From positions 868,001 to 932,000 of the forward strand of contig NZ_CP009831.1 of assembly GCF_000959525.1 (NCBI RefSeq): a DNA stretch of 64,000 nt. Reading direction: 5' to 3'. How positions within the stretch are numbered: position 1 is the first letter of the stretch; each line of letters opens with the position of its first letter. Source of the DNA: Burkholderia multivorans ATCC BAA-247 (GTDB lineage Bacteria; Pseudomonadota; Gammaproteobacteria; Burkholderiales; Burkholderiaceae). The notes beneath the pieces were generated by a model, which made no database searches, was not told the origin of the DNA, and worked only from the letters and a program-made list of their open reading frames with translations. This document shows, piece by piece, positions 57,161 through 64,000 of this stretch. The translations under genes were made by a program, and so were the position numbers.

Positions 57161-57700
57161 ATGACGGACAACCGACTTGAACGTATCGACCCGGAACGTG
57201 CGAGCGACGATCAGAAGAAGGTGATCGCGAGACTCGGTGAAGGGCGCGGGCGAATTCCCACACCGTTCCACATCTGGCTGCACAACCCGCGTCTGGCCGA
57301 AGGCATGGAAATCATCGGCACCCACGTCGACCGCTCGCCTGTGCTGAGCGAGGCGGAAACGGAAGTGGCGATTCTTTCGACAGCGGTGTTCTGGAATGCG
57401 CCGTATGTGATCGCGAATCATCGTCGGCATGCGCTGAAGGCAGGGGTGCCGCAGGCGCTCGTCGATGCGATTCTCGACAGGCGCAGGACCGATGTAACCG
57501 GACTCGGCGACGATCGGCTCGCGCTCGTGAGCGAGGCCGTGCACGACCTTCTCGCGGGCGCCGCGATCGACGATGCTCGCTTCGCCCGTTACGACACGGG
57601 GCTCGGGCGTGCGGTGATCGCCGAACTGCTGGTCACGATCGGCTATTTCACGTCGATTTCGCTCGGCATGACATTTCACGCGCTCGAGCCCAAAGCATGA
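57161..57700 (+). CDS. Carboxymuconolactone decarboxylase-family protein (AhpD-like)
   Basis: The 179-residue all-helical protein has the CMD fold: IWLHNPRLAEGMEIIGTHV, ETEVAILSTAVFWNAPYVIANH and GRAVIAELLVTIGYFTSISL. The redox CxxC of AhpD is absent; the usual position reads NAPYVIANH. A decarboxylase or hydrolase role is therefore more likely than peroxide reduction. The start at 57161 follows AAGGATAGACGC. It comes 28 bases after the transporter gene and just before lysR2. Confidence 0.85.
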   Translation: MTDNRLERIDPERASDDQKKVIARLGEGRGRIPTPFHIWLHNPRLAEGMEIIGTHVDRSPVLSEAETEVAILSTAVFWNAPYVIANHRRHALKAGVPQALVDAILDRRRTDVTGLGDDRLALVSEAVHDLLAGAAIDDARFARYDTGLGRAVIAELLVTIGYFTSISLGMTFHALEPKA

Positions 57701-57728
57701 ACGACAAAAAGCCGCGGAGGTAGACGAC

Positions 57729-58745
57729 GTGTCAGCGCTCGACTGGTACCTGCAGATCAATCTGAAGGCGCGGCACCTGCGCCTGCTGGTGACGATCGAC
57801 ACCTACCGCAATCTGACCCAGGTGGCCGACGTCACGCACGTGACGGTGCCGGCGGTTTCGAAATCGCTGGCGGAGCTGGAGCGCGGCCTCGGCCTTACGC
57901 TTTTTCAGCGTACCGCCCAAGGCGTCGCGCCGACGCCTTACGGCGAGTGCCTGATTCGTCACGCGCGAGAAATGCTCGCGATCCTGCATCAGACGCGCGA
58001 CGAACTGAAAGCGCTGCGCTCGGGCACTGAAGGGAAGGTACATATCGGCATGCTCCCGGCTTCTGCATCAGTGCTGCTGCCGGAGGCGCTAAGACTGCTC
58101 AAGCAGCGCTCGCCGGGCACCAACGCGATGGTGACGGAAGGCACGACCGCGTCGCTGCTGCCCGAATTGTGGCAGGGCCACCTGGACCTCGTCGTCGGCC
58201 GCCTGCCGGCGCCGGATACGCTCGGCAGCTTCGAGGAGAAGGAACTGCTCGAGGAGCCAGTGGTGCTGATGACGGGCCGCCAACATCCGCTTGCACGAAG
58301 AAAGACGCTCGATTGGGCCGACTTGCGGCCCTACCCGTGGATCCTGCCGCCGCCAGGCTCGATTTTGCGCGACCCGCTGGAACGCGCGCTCGAAGCGCAC
58401 GATGTGCCGTTGACCAACAACTACATCGAAACGCTGTCGATCCACGTGATGCGCGCGCAACTCCAGATTTCCGATTTCATCGCAGTAATGGCCGGCACGC
58501 CGGGCGGCGACACCGTCCAGCCGCTCCATACGCTGCCGCTGAGCCTGCCTCGGCTGCTTCGGCCGGCCGGCATGCTGTGGAACCGCAACCGGGGCTTGAC
58601 GCCGAGCGCGAGGTTGATGGTTTCGTGTCTCGAGGAGGCCGCGCTGGGCCTTCGCGCGCGTGAGCAGCCGACGTTGCGGGCCGCATCGCCCGGCAATGCG
58701 GGACGCGCAAACGCGGTAGCCGCGCCGCCTTTACCGGATCGTTAA
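57729..58745 (+). CDS. LysR-family transcriptional regulator, copy 2
   Basis: A 338-residue paralog of the regulator at 52059. It starts VSALDWYLQINLKARHLRL and has the helix-turn-helix RNLTQVADVTHVTVPAVSKS and the same effector-domain motifs (LPPPGSILRDPLERALEAH, NNYIETLSIHV). The C-terminal tail is longer and Ala-rich. GTG start with CGGAGG upstream. It probably controls the downstream decarboxylase-hydratase operon through site D, which overlaps its own stop codon. Confidence 0.92.
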   Translation: MSALDWYLQINLKARHLRLLVTIDTYRNLTQVADVTHVTVPAVSKSLAELERGLGLTLFQRTAQGVAPTPYGECLIRHAREMLAILHQTRDELKALRSGTEGKVHIGMLPASASVLLPEALRLLKQRSPGTNAMVTEGTTASLLPELWQGHLDLVVGRLPAPDTLGSFEEKELLEEPVVLMTGRQHPLARRKTLDWADLRPYPWILPPPGSILRDPLERALEAHDVPLTNNYIETLSIHVMRAQLQISDFIAVMAGTPGGDTVQPLHTLPLSLPRLLRPAGMLWNRNRGLTPSARLMVSCLEEAALGLRAREQPTLRAASPGNAGRANAVAAPPLPDR

Positions 58746-58769
58746 GTCCCGCGCAGCTTAATTCAATAG
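58741..58769. promoter_or_regulatory. LysR-type operator candidate (site D) upstream of decarboxylase-like copy 2
   Basis: The 29-bp stretch GTTAAGTC-N12-ATTCAATAG matches site C (minus strand) at about 19 positions with equal spacing. It begins at the lysR2 stop and lies 108 bp before the next gene. Confidence 0.45.
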
Positions 58770-58877
58770 ACGCAAAACCGGCCGGCGAACATCATTGACT
58801 GCAACGAGATCGCACGAATAGCCACACCAACGCCGCTGGTTCTGCGATCCGATTGCCCTGGTTTCAAGGAGACTAAA

Positions 58878-59849
58878 TTGAGCAGCAAAGTACACCTGAA
58901 GCTCGCCATCGCCGAGTATCCGCATACCGCCGCGATCCGCGACGGTTCGATTCCGATCGAAGGCGTGGAAGCGGAGTTCATCACGGTGAAGCCGCAGATC
59001 GGCGCATTCCGCCGCATGGTTCGCGACCTCGAATTCGACGTGTGTGAACTGGCGCCGACGACCTATGTGATCGCCCGGGCGTACGGCGCGCCATTCGTCG
59101 CGCTGCCGATTTTCGTCGTGCGACGCTTCCACCACGCGGGCATGCTGGTACGCCCCGACGCAGGCATCAGGACGCCGAAGGATCTGGAAGGAAAGAAGGT
59201 CGGCGTGCGCGCCTACTCGGTCACGACGGGCGCCTGGACGCGCCAGGTGTTCATGGACGAATTCGGTCTCGATCCGTCGAAGGTGACGTGGGTGGTCGAC
59301 GACGAGGAACATGTCACGCAACTGAAGCTGCCGCCGAACGTGATCCACGCGCCGGCCGGCAGTTCGCTTGCGGAGATGATGGCGAACGGCGAACTGGTCG
59401 CTGGCCTGCACGGCAACGCCGGCATTGGCCGCACGGGCAATCCGAACGGTGGCTGGAAGGAGGTCGAAGCCCATTACCCGGATCTGGTGCCGAATGCGGA
59501 AGAACTCGAAGCGGAATACTACGCGCGCACTGGCGTTTATCCGATGCACGGCACGATCGTCGTGAAGGATTCGGTGCTCGCCGAGCATCCTTGGGTCGCG
59601 AAGTCGCTATACGCCGCATTCGACAAGGCAAAGAAGGACTGGCTCGCGAAACTCGATGCGGGGGAGCTCAGCGACAAGAACAGCACCAAGTACCTGGCGC
59701 TGCGAAAGATCGTCGGGCACGATCCGTTGCCGTTCGGCATCGACGCGAACCGCAAGACCATCGAAGCGCTTGAAGCGACGGCGTTCAAGCAGGGCCTGAC
59801 GCCGCGGCGCATGTCGATTGACGAACTCTTCGTCGACCCGCAGGCGTAA
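58878..59849 (+). CDS. 4,5-dihydroxyphthalate decarboxylase-like protein, copy 2
   Basis: A 323-residue cytosolic protein of the Pht5-like group, very close to the copy at 38856 (shared stretches IAEYPHTAAIR, GSIPIEGV, QIGAFRRMVRD, RRMSIDELFVDPQA). It starts with TTG; AAGGAG six bases upstream supports this choice. The similarity between the copies continues about 14 bases past the stop into the ribosome site of the next gene (CCCGGAGAC). Here the next gene is the LigJ-like hydratase, which suggests this is the original arrangement. Confidence 0.82.
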   Translation: MSSKVHLKLAIAEYPHTAAIRDGSIPIEGVEAEFITVKPQIGAFRRMVRDLEFDVCELAPTTYVIARAYGAPFVALPIFVVRRFHHAGMLVRPDAGIRTPKDLEGKKVGVRAYSVTTGAWTRQVFMDEFGLDPSKVTWVVDDEEHVTQLKLPPNVIHAPAGSSLAEMMANGELVAGLHGNAGIGRTGNPNGGWKEVEAHYPDLVPNAEELEAEYYARTGVYPMHGTIVVKDSVLAEHPWVAKSLYAAFDKAKKDWLAKLDAGELSDKNSTKYLALRKIVGHDPLPFGIDANRKTIEALEATAFKQGLTPRRMSIDELFVDPQA

Positions 59850-59870
59850 CGCATCCCGGAGACGACCACC

Positions 59871-60896
59871 ATGATCATCGATTGCCACGGTCACTTCACG
59901 ACCGTCCCCGCGTCGTTTCGCGAATGGCGCGCGAAGCAGGTTGCGGCCGCGAACGATCCGGCCAATGCACCGTCGCGCGACGGTGCATACGTCAGCGACG
60001 ACCAGATCCGCGAAGCGATCGGCAACGGACAGCTGAAGCTGCAGAAGGAGCGCGGCTATGACATCACGCTGTTCTCGCCGATCGCCGGCCTGATGAGCCA
60101 TCACCTCGGCAACGAACGCACGAGCCTGGAATGGGCGGAGATTTCCAACGATCTCGTCTACCGTGTGAGCGAGCTCTTTCCGGACAATTTCGTACCCGTG
60201 TGCCAGCTGCCGCAGTCGCCGCTCGCGCCGCCGAAGAACGTCGTTCCGGAACTGCGCCGCTGCGTCGAGCAGCTCGGCTTCGTCGGCTGCAACCTGAATC
60301 CGGACCCGAGCGGCGGTTACTGGACCGGCAAGCCGATGACGGACCGCGCGTGGTATCCGGTCTACGAAGCGCTCGTCGACCTCGACGTGCCCGCGATGAT
60401 TCACGTCGCCGCTTCGTGCAACCCGTGCTTTCACGGCACCGGCGCGCATTACCTGAACGCCGATACCTCGGTGTTCATGCAGATCCTGCAGTCGGACTTG
60501 TTCAAGGACTTCCCGACGCTGCGTCTGGTGATCCCGCACGGCGGCGGTGCCGTGCCGTACCACTGGGGCCGTTATCGCGGGATGTCGCTGGAGATGCGCG
60601 AGCGGCCGCTCGAAGGGCTGCTGGAGAACGTGTTCTTCGATTCGTGCGTGTATCACCAGCCGGGCGTCGAGTTGCTGACGAAGGTGATTCCATCGGACAA
60701 CGTGCTGTTCGGCTCGGAGATGATCGGCGCCGTGCGCGGCAAGGATCCGTGCACGGGGCATTTCTTCGACGACACGAAGCGCTACATCGACGCAATCCCG
60801 TCGTTGAGCGACGAGGACCGCTTCAAGATCTACGAAGGCAACGCACGGCGCGTGTACCCGCGACTCGATGCGCGGCTGAAGGCACGCGGACTGTAG
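59871..60896 (+). CDS. ligJ: 4-oxalomesaconate hydratase (LigJ-type amidohydrolase)
   Basis: The 341-residue TIM-barrel enzyme adds water to 4-oxalomesaconate, giving 4-carboxy-4-hydroxy-2-oxoadipate in the protocatechuate 4,5-cleavage and gallate pathways. The resemblance to Sphingomonas LigJ as I recall it is strong throughout: MIIDCHGHFTT (metal site), RVSELFPDNF, NLNPDPSGGYWT, FHGTGAHYLNADT, IPHGGGAVPYHWGR, VLFGSEMIGAVRG and IYEGNARRVYPRL. GGAGACGACC precedes the ATG. It is in an operon with an amidohydrolase and an aldolase that would act next. Confidence 0.92.
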   Translation: MIIDCHGHFTTVPASFREWRAKQVAAANDPANAPSRDGAYVSDDQIREAIGNGQLKLQKERGYDITLFSPIAGLMSHHLGNERTSLEWAEISNDLVYRVSELFPDNFVPVCQLPQSPLAPPKNVVPELRRCVEQLGFVGCNLNPDPSGGYWTGKPMTDRAWYPVYEALVDLDVPAMIHVAASCNPCFHGTGAHYLNADTSVFMQILQSDLFKDFPTLRLVIPHGGGAVPYHWGRYRGMSLEMRERPLEGLLENVFFDSCVYHQPGVELLTKVIPSDNVLFGSEMIGAVRGKDPCTGHFFDDTKRYIDAIPSLSDEDRFKIYEGNARRVYPRLDARLKARGL

Positions 60897-60926
60897 GCAA
60901 ACGGCAGGCACAGGAACAGAAACGCC

Positions 60927-61775
60927 ATGACATCAATCGTAGATATTCATCCGCACATTATCTCGGACGACGAGAAGCGCTACCCACCGGCGCCGCTGTT
61001 CGGCAAGCGCTCGGAATGGTCGCAGGAACGGCCGAACACCGTTGAAGCGTTGATCAGCGCCATGGACGAAGCCGGTGTCGCGAAGGCGGCCGTCGTGCAT
61101 TCGTCGACGACGTATGGCTTCGACAACAGCTACGTGGTCGACAGTTGTGCGCGCTTTCCGGATCGGCTCGTTGCCGTCGGCTCGGTCGACATGCTGGGCG
61201 ACGACGTTGCATCGGTCATCGAAAAGTGGGTCGGCAGCGGTCTGGCGGGGCTGCGCATCTTCACCGGCGGCTCGACGAAGGACTTCGATCCGAGCGAGCT
61301 GGAGAATCCGAAGTCGTTTCGCGCGTGGGAGATTCTCGCGGAGCTGAAGCTGCCGATGTGCATCCAGACCGGGCCGATCGGCCTGCCGCAGGTTCGGATG
61401 CTGGCGCAGAAGTTCCCGCGCGTGAACATCGTCCTCGACCACCTCGCACGGCCGGACGTCCTCGACGGGCCGCCGTACGCGAATGCTGCGAGCCTGTTCG
61501 CGATGGCGGATCTGCCGAACGTCTACCTGAAGCTCACGCCGCGCATTTTCGGCGATGTGAAGAAGGAAAAGGCAAGCGCCGAGACGTTTTTTCCGCGCGT
61601 GGTCGAAGCGTTCGGCGCTGCGCGCCTTGCGTGGGGTTCGAACTTCCCGACTTCGCCGGGCACGCTCACCGAAATCCTGGCGACCGCTCAGGACGGACTG
61701 CAGTGTCTCAGCGAAACGGATCGCGAGTGGATTTTCGGCAAGACCGCGCTGAAGTTGTATCCGGCGTTGGCATAA
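60927..61775 (+). CDS. Amidohydrolase (LigI-like), copy 2
   Basis: A 282-residue TIM-barrel amidohydrolase-2 protein with DIHPHII, VHSSTTYGFDNSYV, LDHLARPDVLDGPPYA and WGSNFPTSPG. It is a paralog of the protein at 54223 and of the 2-pyrone-4,6-dicarboxylate lactonase type. Its position next to the LigJ-like gene supports a pathway role in lactone opening, the step just before LigJ. The two copies may serve two related substrates. Confidence 0.87.
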   Translation: MTSIVDIHPHIISDDEKRYPPAPLFGKRSEWSQERPNTVEALISAMDEAGVAKAAVVHSSTTYGFDNSYVVDSCARFPDRLVAVGSVDMLGDDVASVIEKWVGSGLAGLRIFTGGSTKDFDPSELENPKSFRAWEILAELKLPMCIQTGPIGLPQVRMLAQKFPRVNIVLDHLARPDVLDGPPYANAASLFAMADLPNVYLKLTPRIFGDVKKEKASAETFFPRVVEAFGAARLAWGSNFPTSPGTLTEILATAQDGLQCLSETDREWIFGKTALKLYPALA

Positions 61776-61806
61776 GAACGCACATGATTCACCACGGAGA
61801 CACCCA

Positions 61807-62664
61807 ATGAGCCAAACCCGCCTGAATGGCCTGATCCGCGCGTTCGAATCGGGCAAGCCCGCGTTTGCCGCGTTTTCGAAACTCGACCGGCAGACCGCGA
61901 TCGACATGAGCGAATCGCCGTACGACGGTCTCGTCTTCGAGATGGAGCACAATCCGTACGACGTCACCGCGCTGGGCGATGCGCTGCAGTACCTGCTGAA
62001 CCGCAAGGCGATCGCGTCCTCCGGTTCGATTGCACCGAGCGTTACGCCGCTCGCGCGTATCCCGGCGAACGGTGCCGAGATGAACCAGGCGTTCGCCAAG
62101 CAGGTGCTCGATCGCGGCGTGTACGGTGTGATCTGGCCGCACGTCTCGACCGTCGAACAGGCCTACAACGCGGTCGCGTCGTGCCGCTACGCGCGACCGA
62201 AGAATGCCTCGCTGTACGAGCCGAAAGGCGTGCGCGGCGACGGCCCGGCGAATGCATCGCGCTACTGGGGCCTGACGATAGCCGAGTACTACAAAAAGGC
62301 CGACGTATGGCCGCTTGCACCGGAAGGAGAAATTCTCGTGGGCCTGATGTGCGAGAGCACCGAGGCAATCGAGAACCTCGACGACATCCTGACGAACGTA
62401 CCGGGGATCGGCTTCATCATGATCGGCGAGGGCGATCTGAGTCAGGAGCTCGGCTGTCCGCGCGACTACGACAACCCGATCGTGGTCGATGCGATGCGCC
62501 GAATTGTCGATACGTGCAAGCGTCATGACGTCGTAGTCGCGCATCCGCACGTTTCGGCAAAGAACCACAAGCGCGTGCTCGAGGAGGGATACGGCCTGCT
62601 GCTGTCCGCGCCGATGCGCAGCTACGGCGTGGTCGGGATGGCGCGTGAGGCGGCGGGCTACTAA
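61807..62664 (+). CDS. HpcH/HpaI-family aldolase
   Basis: A 285-residue class II, metal-dependent pyruvate aldolase. Visible motifs are FEMEHNPYDVTALGDALQYL near the N-terminus, RIPANGAEMNQAFAKQVLDR, GVIWPHVSTVEQA, MCESTEAIENLDDI (metal Glu) and GEGDLSQELG (metal Asp). The insertion between about residues 125 and 160 (KGVRGDGPANASRYWG) is of the kind seen in larger members. In this operon it likely cleaves a hydroxy-oxoadipate-type product to pyruvate and oxaloacetate or a similar pair. Confidence 0.88.
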   Translation: MSQTRLNGLIRAFESGKPAFAAFSKLDRQTAIDMSESPYDGLVFEMEHNPYDVTALGDALQYLLNRKAIASSGSIAPSVTPLARIPANGAEMNQAFAKQVLDRGVYGVIWPHVSTVEQAYNAVASCRYARPKNASLYEPKGVRGDGPANASRYWGLTIAEYYKKADVWPLAPEGEILVGLMCESTEAIENLDDILTNVPGIGFIMIGEGDLSQELGCPRDYDNPIVVDAMRRIVDTCKRHDVVVAHPHVSAKNHKRVLEEGYGLLLSAPMRSYGVVGMAREAAGY

Positions 62665-64000
62665 ATGAACGGCGCGCAAAGTCTCGTCGCGACGTTGGTG
62701 GATCAAGGCGTCGATATCTGCTTCGCAAACCCGGGCACGTCGGAGATGCATTTTCTGGCGGCGCTCGAGAACCCGAAAATGCGCAGCGTGCTGTGCCTGT
62801 TCGAAGGTGTCGCGACCGGCGCGGCCGACGGCTGGTACCGGATGAAGGATACGCCCGCGTCGACGCTGCTGCATCTGGGGCCCGGCCTCGCGAACGGCCT
62901 CGCGAACATCCACAATGCGAAGCGGGCATCGTCGGGGATGGTCAACATCATCGGCGAGCATTCGACTTCGCACCTCAAATACAATCCGCCGCTCACCTCG
63001 GATATCGAAGGACTGGCGCGGCCGCTCAGCCACTGGATACGCCGCGCCGATTCGGCGGACACGATCGCGTGGGATACGGCGACCGCCGTTGCGAAGGCTT
63101 CGGAGCATCCCGGCAAGATCGCGACGTTGATCCTGCCAGGCGATACGTCGTGGCATCAGGCAACTGCCGCGCTTACGCCGCCGCGCACGGTGGCGGCGCG
63201 CAAGGCGCCGAATCCGGCCCGTATCGAGCACGTCGCGAAGGTGCTGCGCTCGGGCGAGCCGACGTTGATCATTCTCGGCAATCGCGCGACGCGCGGTGCG
63301 GCGCTCGAACGTGCCGGCAAGGTCGCAGCGGCAACCGGTGCGCGGCTCGGCTCGCAGTTCTTCACCGCGCGCATCGAGCGCGGGGCGGGGCGCGTGCCGA
63401 TCGAGCGAATCCCGTATGCGGTGCCGCTCGCACAGGCGTTCCTGAAGGATTTCAGGCACATCGTCACGGTCGAGACCCAGGAGCCGGTCGCGTTCTTCGC
63501 ATACCCGGACAAACCGAGCTTGTTGAAGGCCGAAGGCACGCTCGTGCACACGCTGGTGGAAGCCGACGAAGACAGCGCACTTGCATTCGAGATGCTGCTG
63601 GATGCGCTGAATGCGAGAAGCGTCCGGCCGGTGCTGCAGGCGCGCGTGCAAACACCGGTGCCCGAAGGCGCATTGACGCCGCTGAGCATTGCACACGCGC
63701 TCTCGGCAGCACTGCCGGAAAACGCGATCGTCGTCGACGAATCGCTGACCACCGGCCGCGAGACGATGGGCCACACGATGGGCGCGGCGCCGCACGACCT
63801 GATCAACAACATGGGCGGCTCGATCGGCTACGCGACGCCGGTGGCCACCGGCGCAGCGCTGGCCTGTCCGGAGCGGCGCGTGATATGCATGGTCGGCGAC
63901 GGCAGCGCAATGTACACGATCCAGTCGCTGTGGACGCAGGCGCGCGAGAACCTGAACGTCACGACGATCATTTTCGCGAACAACAGCTACGCGATCCTGA
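62665..64000 (+). CDS. Thiamine-diphosphate enzyme (acetolactate synthase/benzoylformate decarboxylase type), partial
   Basis: The frame starts with ATG directly after the aldolase stop (TAA-ATG) and stays open for 445 codons to the window end, so the 3' end is missing. The Pyr domain has the catalytic Glu (FEGVATGAADGW, about residue 48). The central Rossmann domain follows, and the PP domain has the ThDP motif VGDGSAMYT with FANNSYA at the usual distance. Resemblance is to acetolactate-synthase-like 2-oxo acid decarboxylases of catabolic clusters. It could decarboxylate or carboligate the oxo acid formed by the aldolase. Confidence 0.88.
   Translation, partial: MNGAQSLVATLVDQGVDICFANPGTSEMHFLAALENPKMRSVLCLFEGVATGAADGWYRMKDTPASTLLHLGPGLANGLANIHNAKRASSGMVNIIGEHSTSHLKYNPPLTSDIEGLARPLSHWIRRADSADTIAWDTATAVAKASEHPGKIATLILPGDTSWHQATAALTPPRTVAARKAPNPARIEHVAKVLRSGEPTLIILGNRATRGAALERAGKVAAATGARLGSQFFTARIERGAGRVPIERIPYAVPLAQAFLKDFRHIVTVETQEPVAFFAYPDKPSLLKAEGTLVHTLVEADEDSALAFEMLLDALNARSVRPVLQARVQTPVPEGALTPLSIAHALSAALPENAIVVDESLTTGRETMGHTMGAAPHDLINNMGGSIGYATPVATGAALACPERRVICMVGDGSAMYTIQSLWTQARENLNVTTIIFANNSYAIL

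Overview
The window looks like a piece of a high-GC betaproteobacterial chromosome, most likely Burkholderia or a close relative. The grounds are strong G/C third-position bias, GTG starts, OpcP-type porins with a C-terminal Phe, Liv- and Tct-type transporters, and a large set of aromatic-catabolism genes. The species call is an inference from gene style, not from a marker gene.

1-5560 is a selenoprotein block: the end of a formate dehydrogenase-N/O operon (iron-sulfur subunit tail and cytochrome b subunit), a strong terminator, fdhE, selA, selB and the selenocysteine tRNA gene selC. These genes make and decode selenocysteine for the formate dehydrogenase encoded just upstream.

5546-37366 has the structure of a genomic island. 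The 3' end of selC (22 bases, then about 50 bases of weaker similarity) is repeated at 37345. Between the copies lie a broken sugar-isomerase gene, a LysR/GST pair, decayed DNA, an MFS transporter, an ISNCY transposase remnant, and a large catabolic cluster (12.5-37 kb). The cluster holds three paralogous KstD/fumarate-reductase-like flavoproteins, two NIPSNAP proteins, two short-chain dehydrogenases, an aldo-keto reductase, a Gfo/Idh/MocA dehydrogenase, a nucleotide-sugar-type epimerase, a shikimate-dehydrogenase-like enzyme, an intact TIM-barrel isomerase, two AAHS-type symporters, a porin, and a Liv-type ABC importer whose permease LivM and both ATPases are one polypeptide. An IclR regulator at the right end and repeated TGGAAT-N3-ATTCCA palindromes in front of its own gene and three other promoter regions suggest one regulon. 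An AraC regulator with its own 21-bp direct repeat governs the left part. The enzyme mix suggests oxidation and aromatisation of an alicyclic (quinate/shikimate- or cyclohexane-type) acid. This is an inference.

37.5-64 kb is a second catabolic region: four outer-membrane proteins (three porins and an OmpK/Tsx-like channel), a secreted lactonase-fold protein, a secreted beta-propeller protein, an AraC regulator, and two related sets of genes around duplicated 4,5-dihydroxyphthalate-decarboxylase-like genes. They include a LigB-type extradiol dioxygenase, a clear LigJ-type 4-oxalomesaconate hydratase, two LigI-like amidohydrolases, a carboxymuconolactone-decarboxylase-like protein, an HpcH/HpaI aldolase, a benzoylformate-decarboxylase-like TPP enzyme (cut by the window end), and a tripartite tricarboxylate transporter with TctA and TctB fused. 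Two near-identical LysR regulators and a repeated TTAACC / CTCAATTG element at four promoters suggest common control. The genes fit 4,5-(meta) cleavage of a dihydroxylated aromatic carboxylate down to central metabolites; the initial oxygenase is not in the window.
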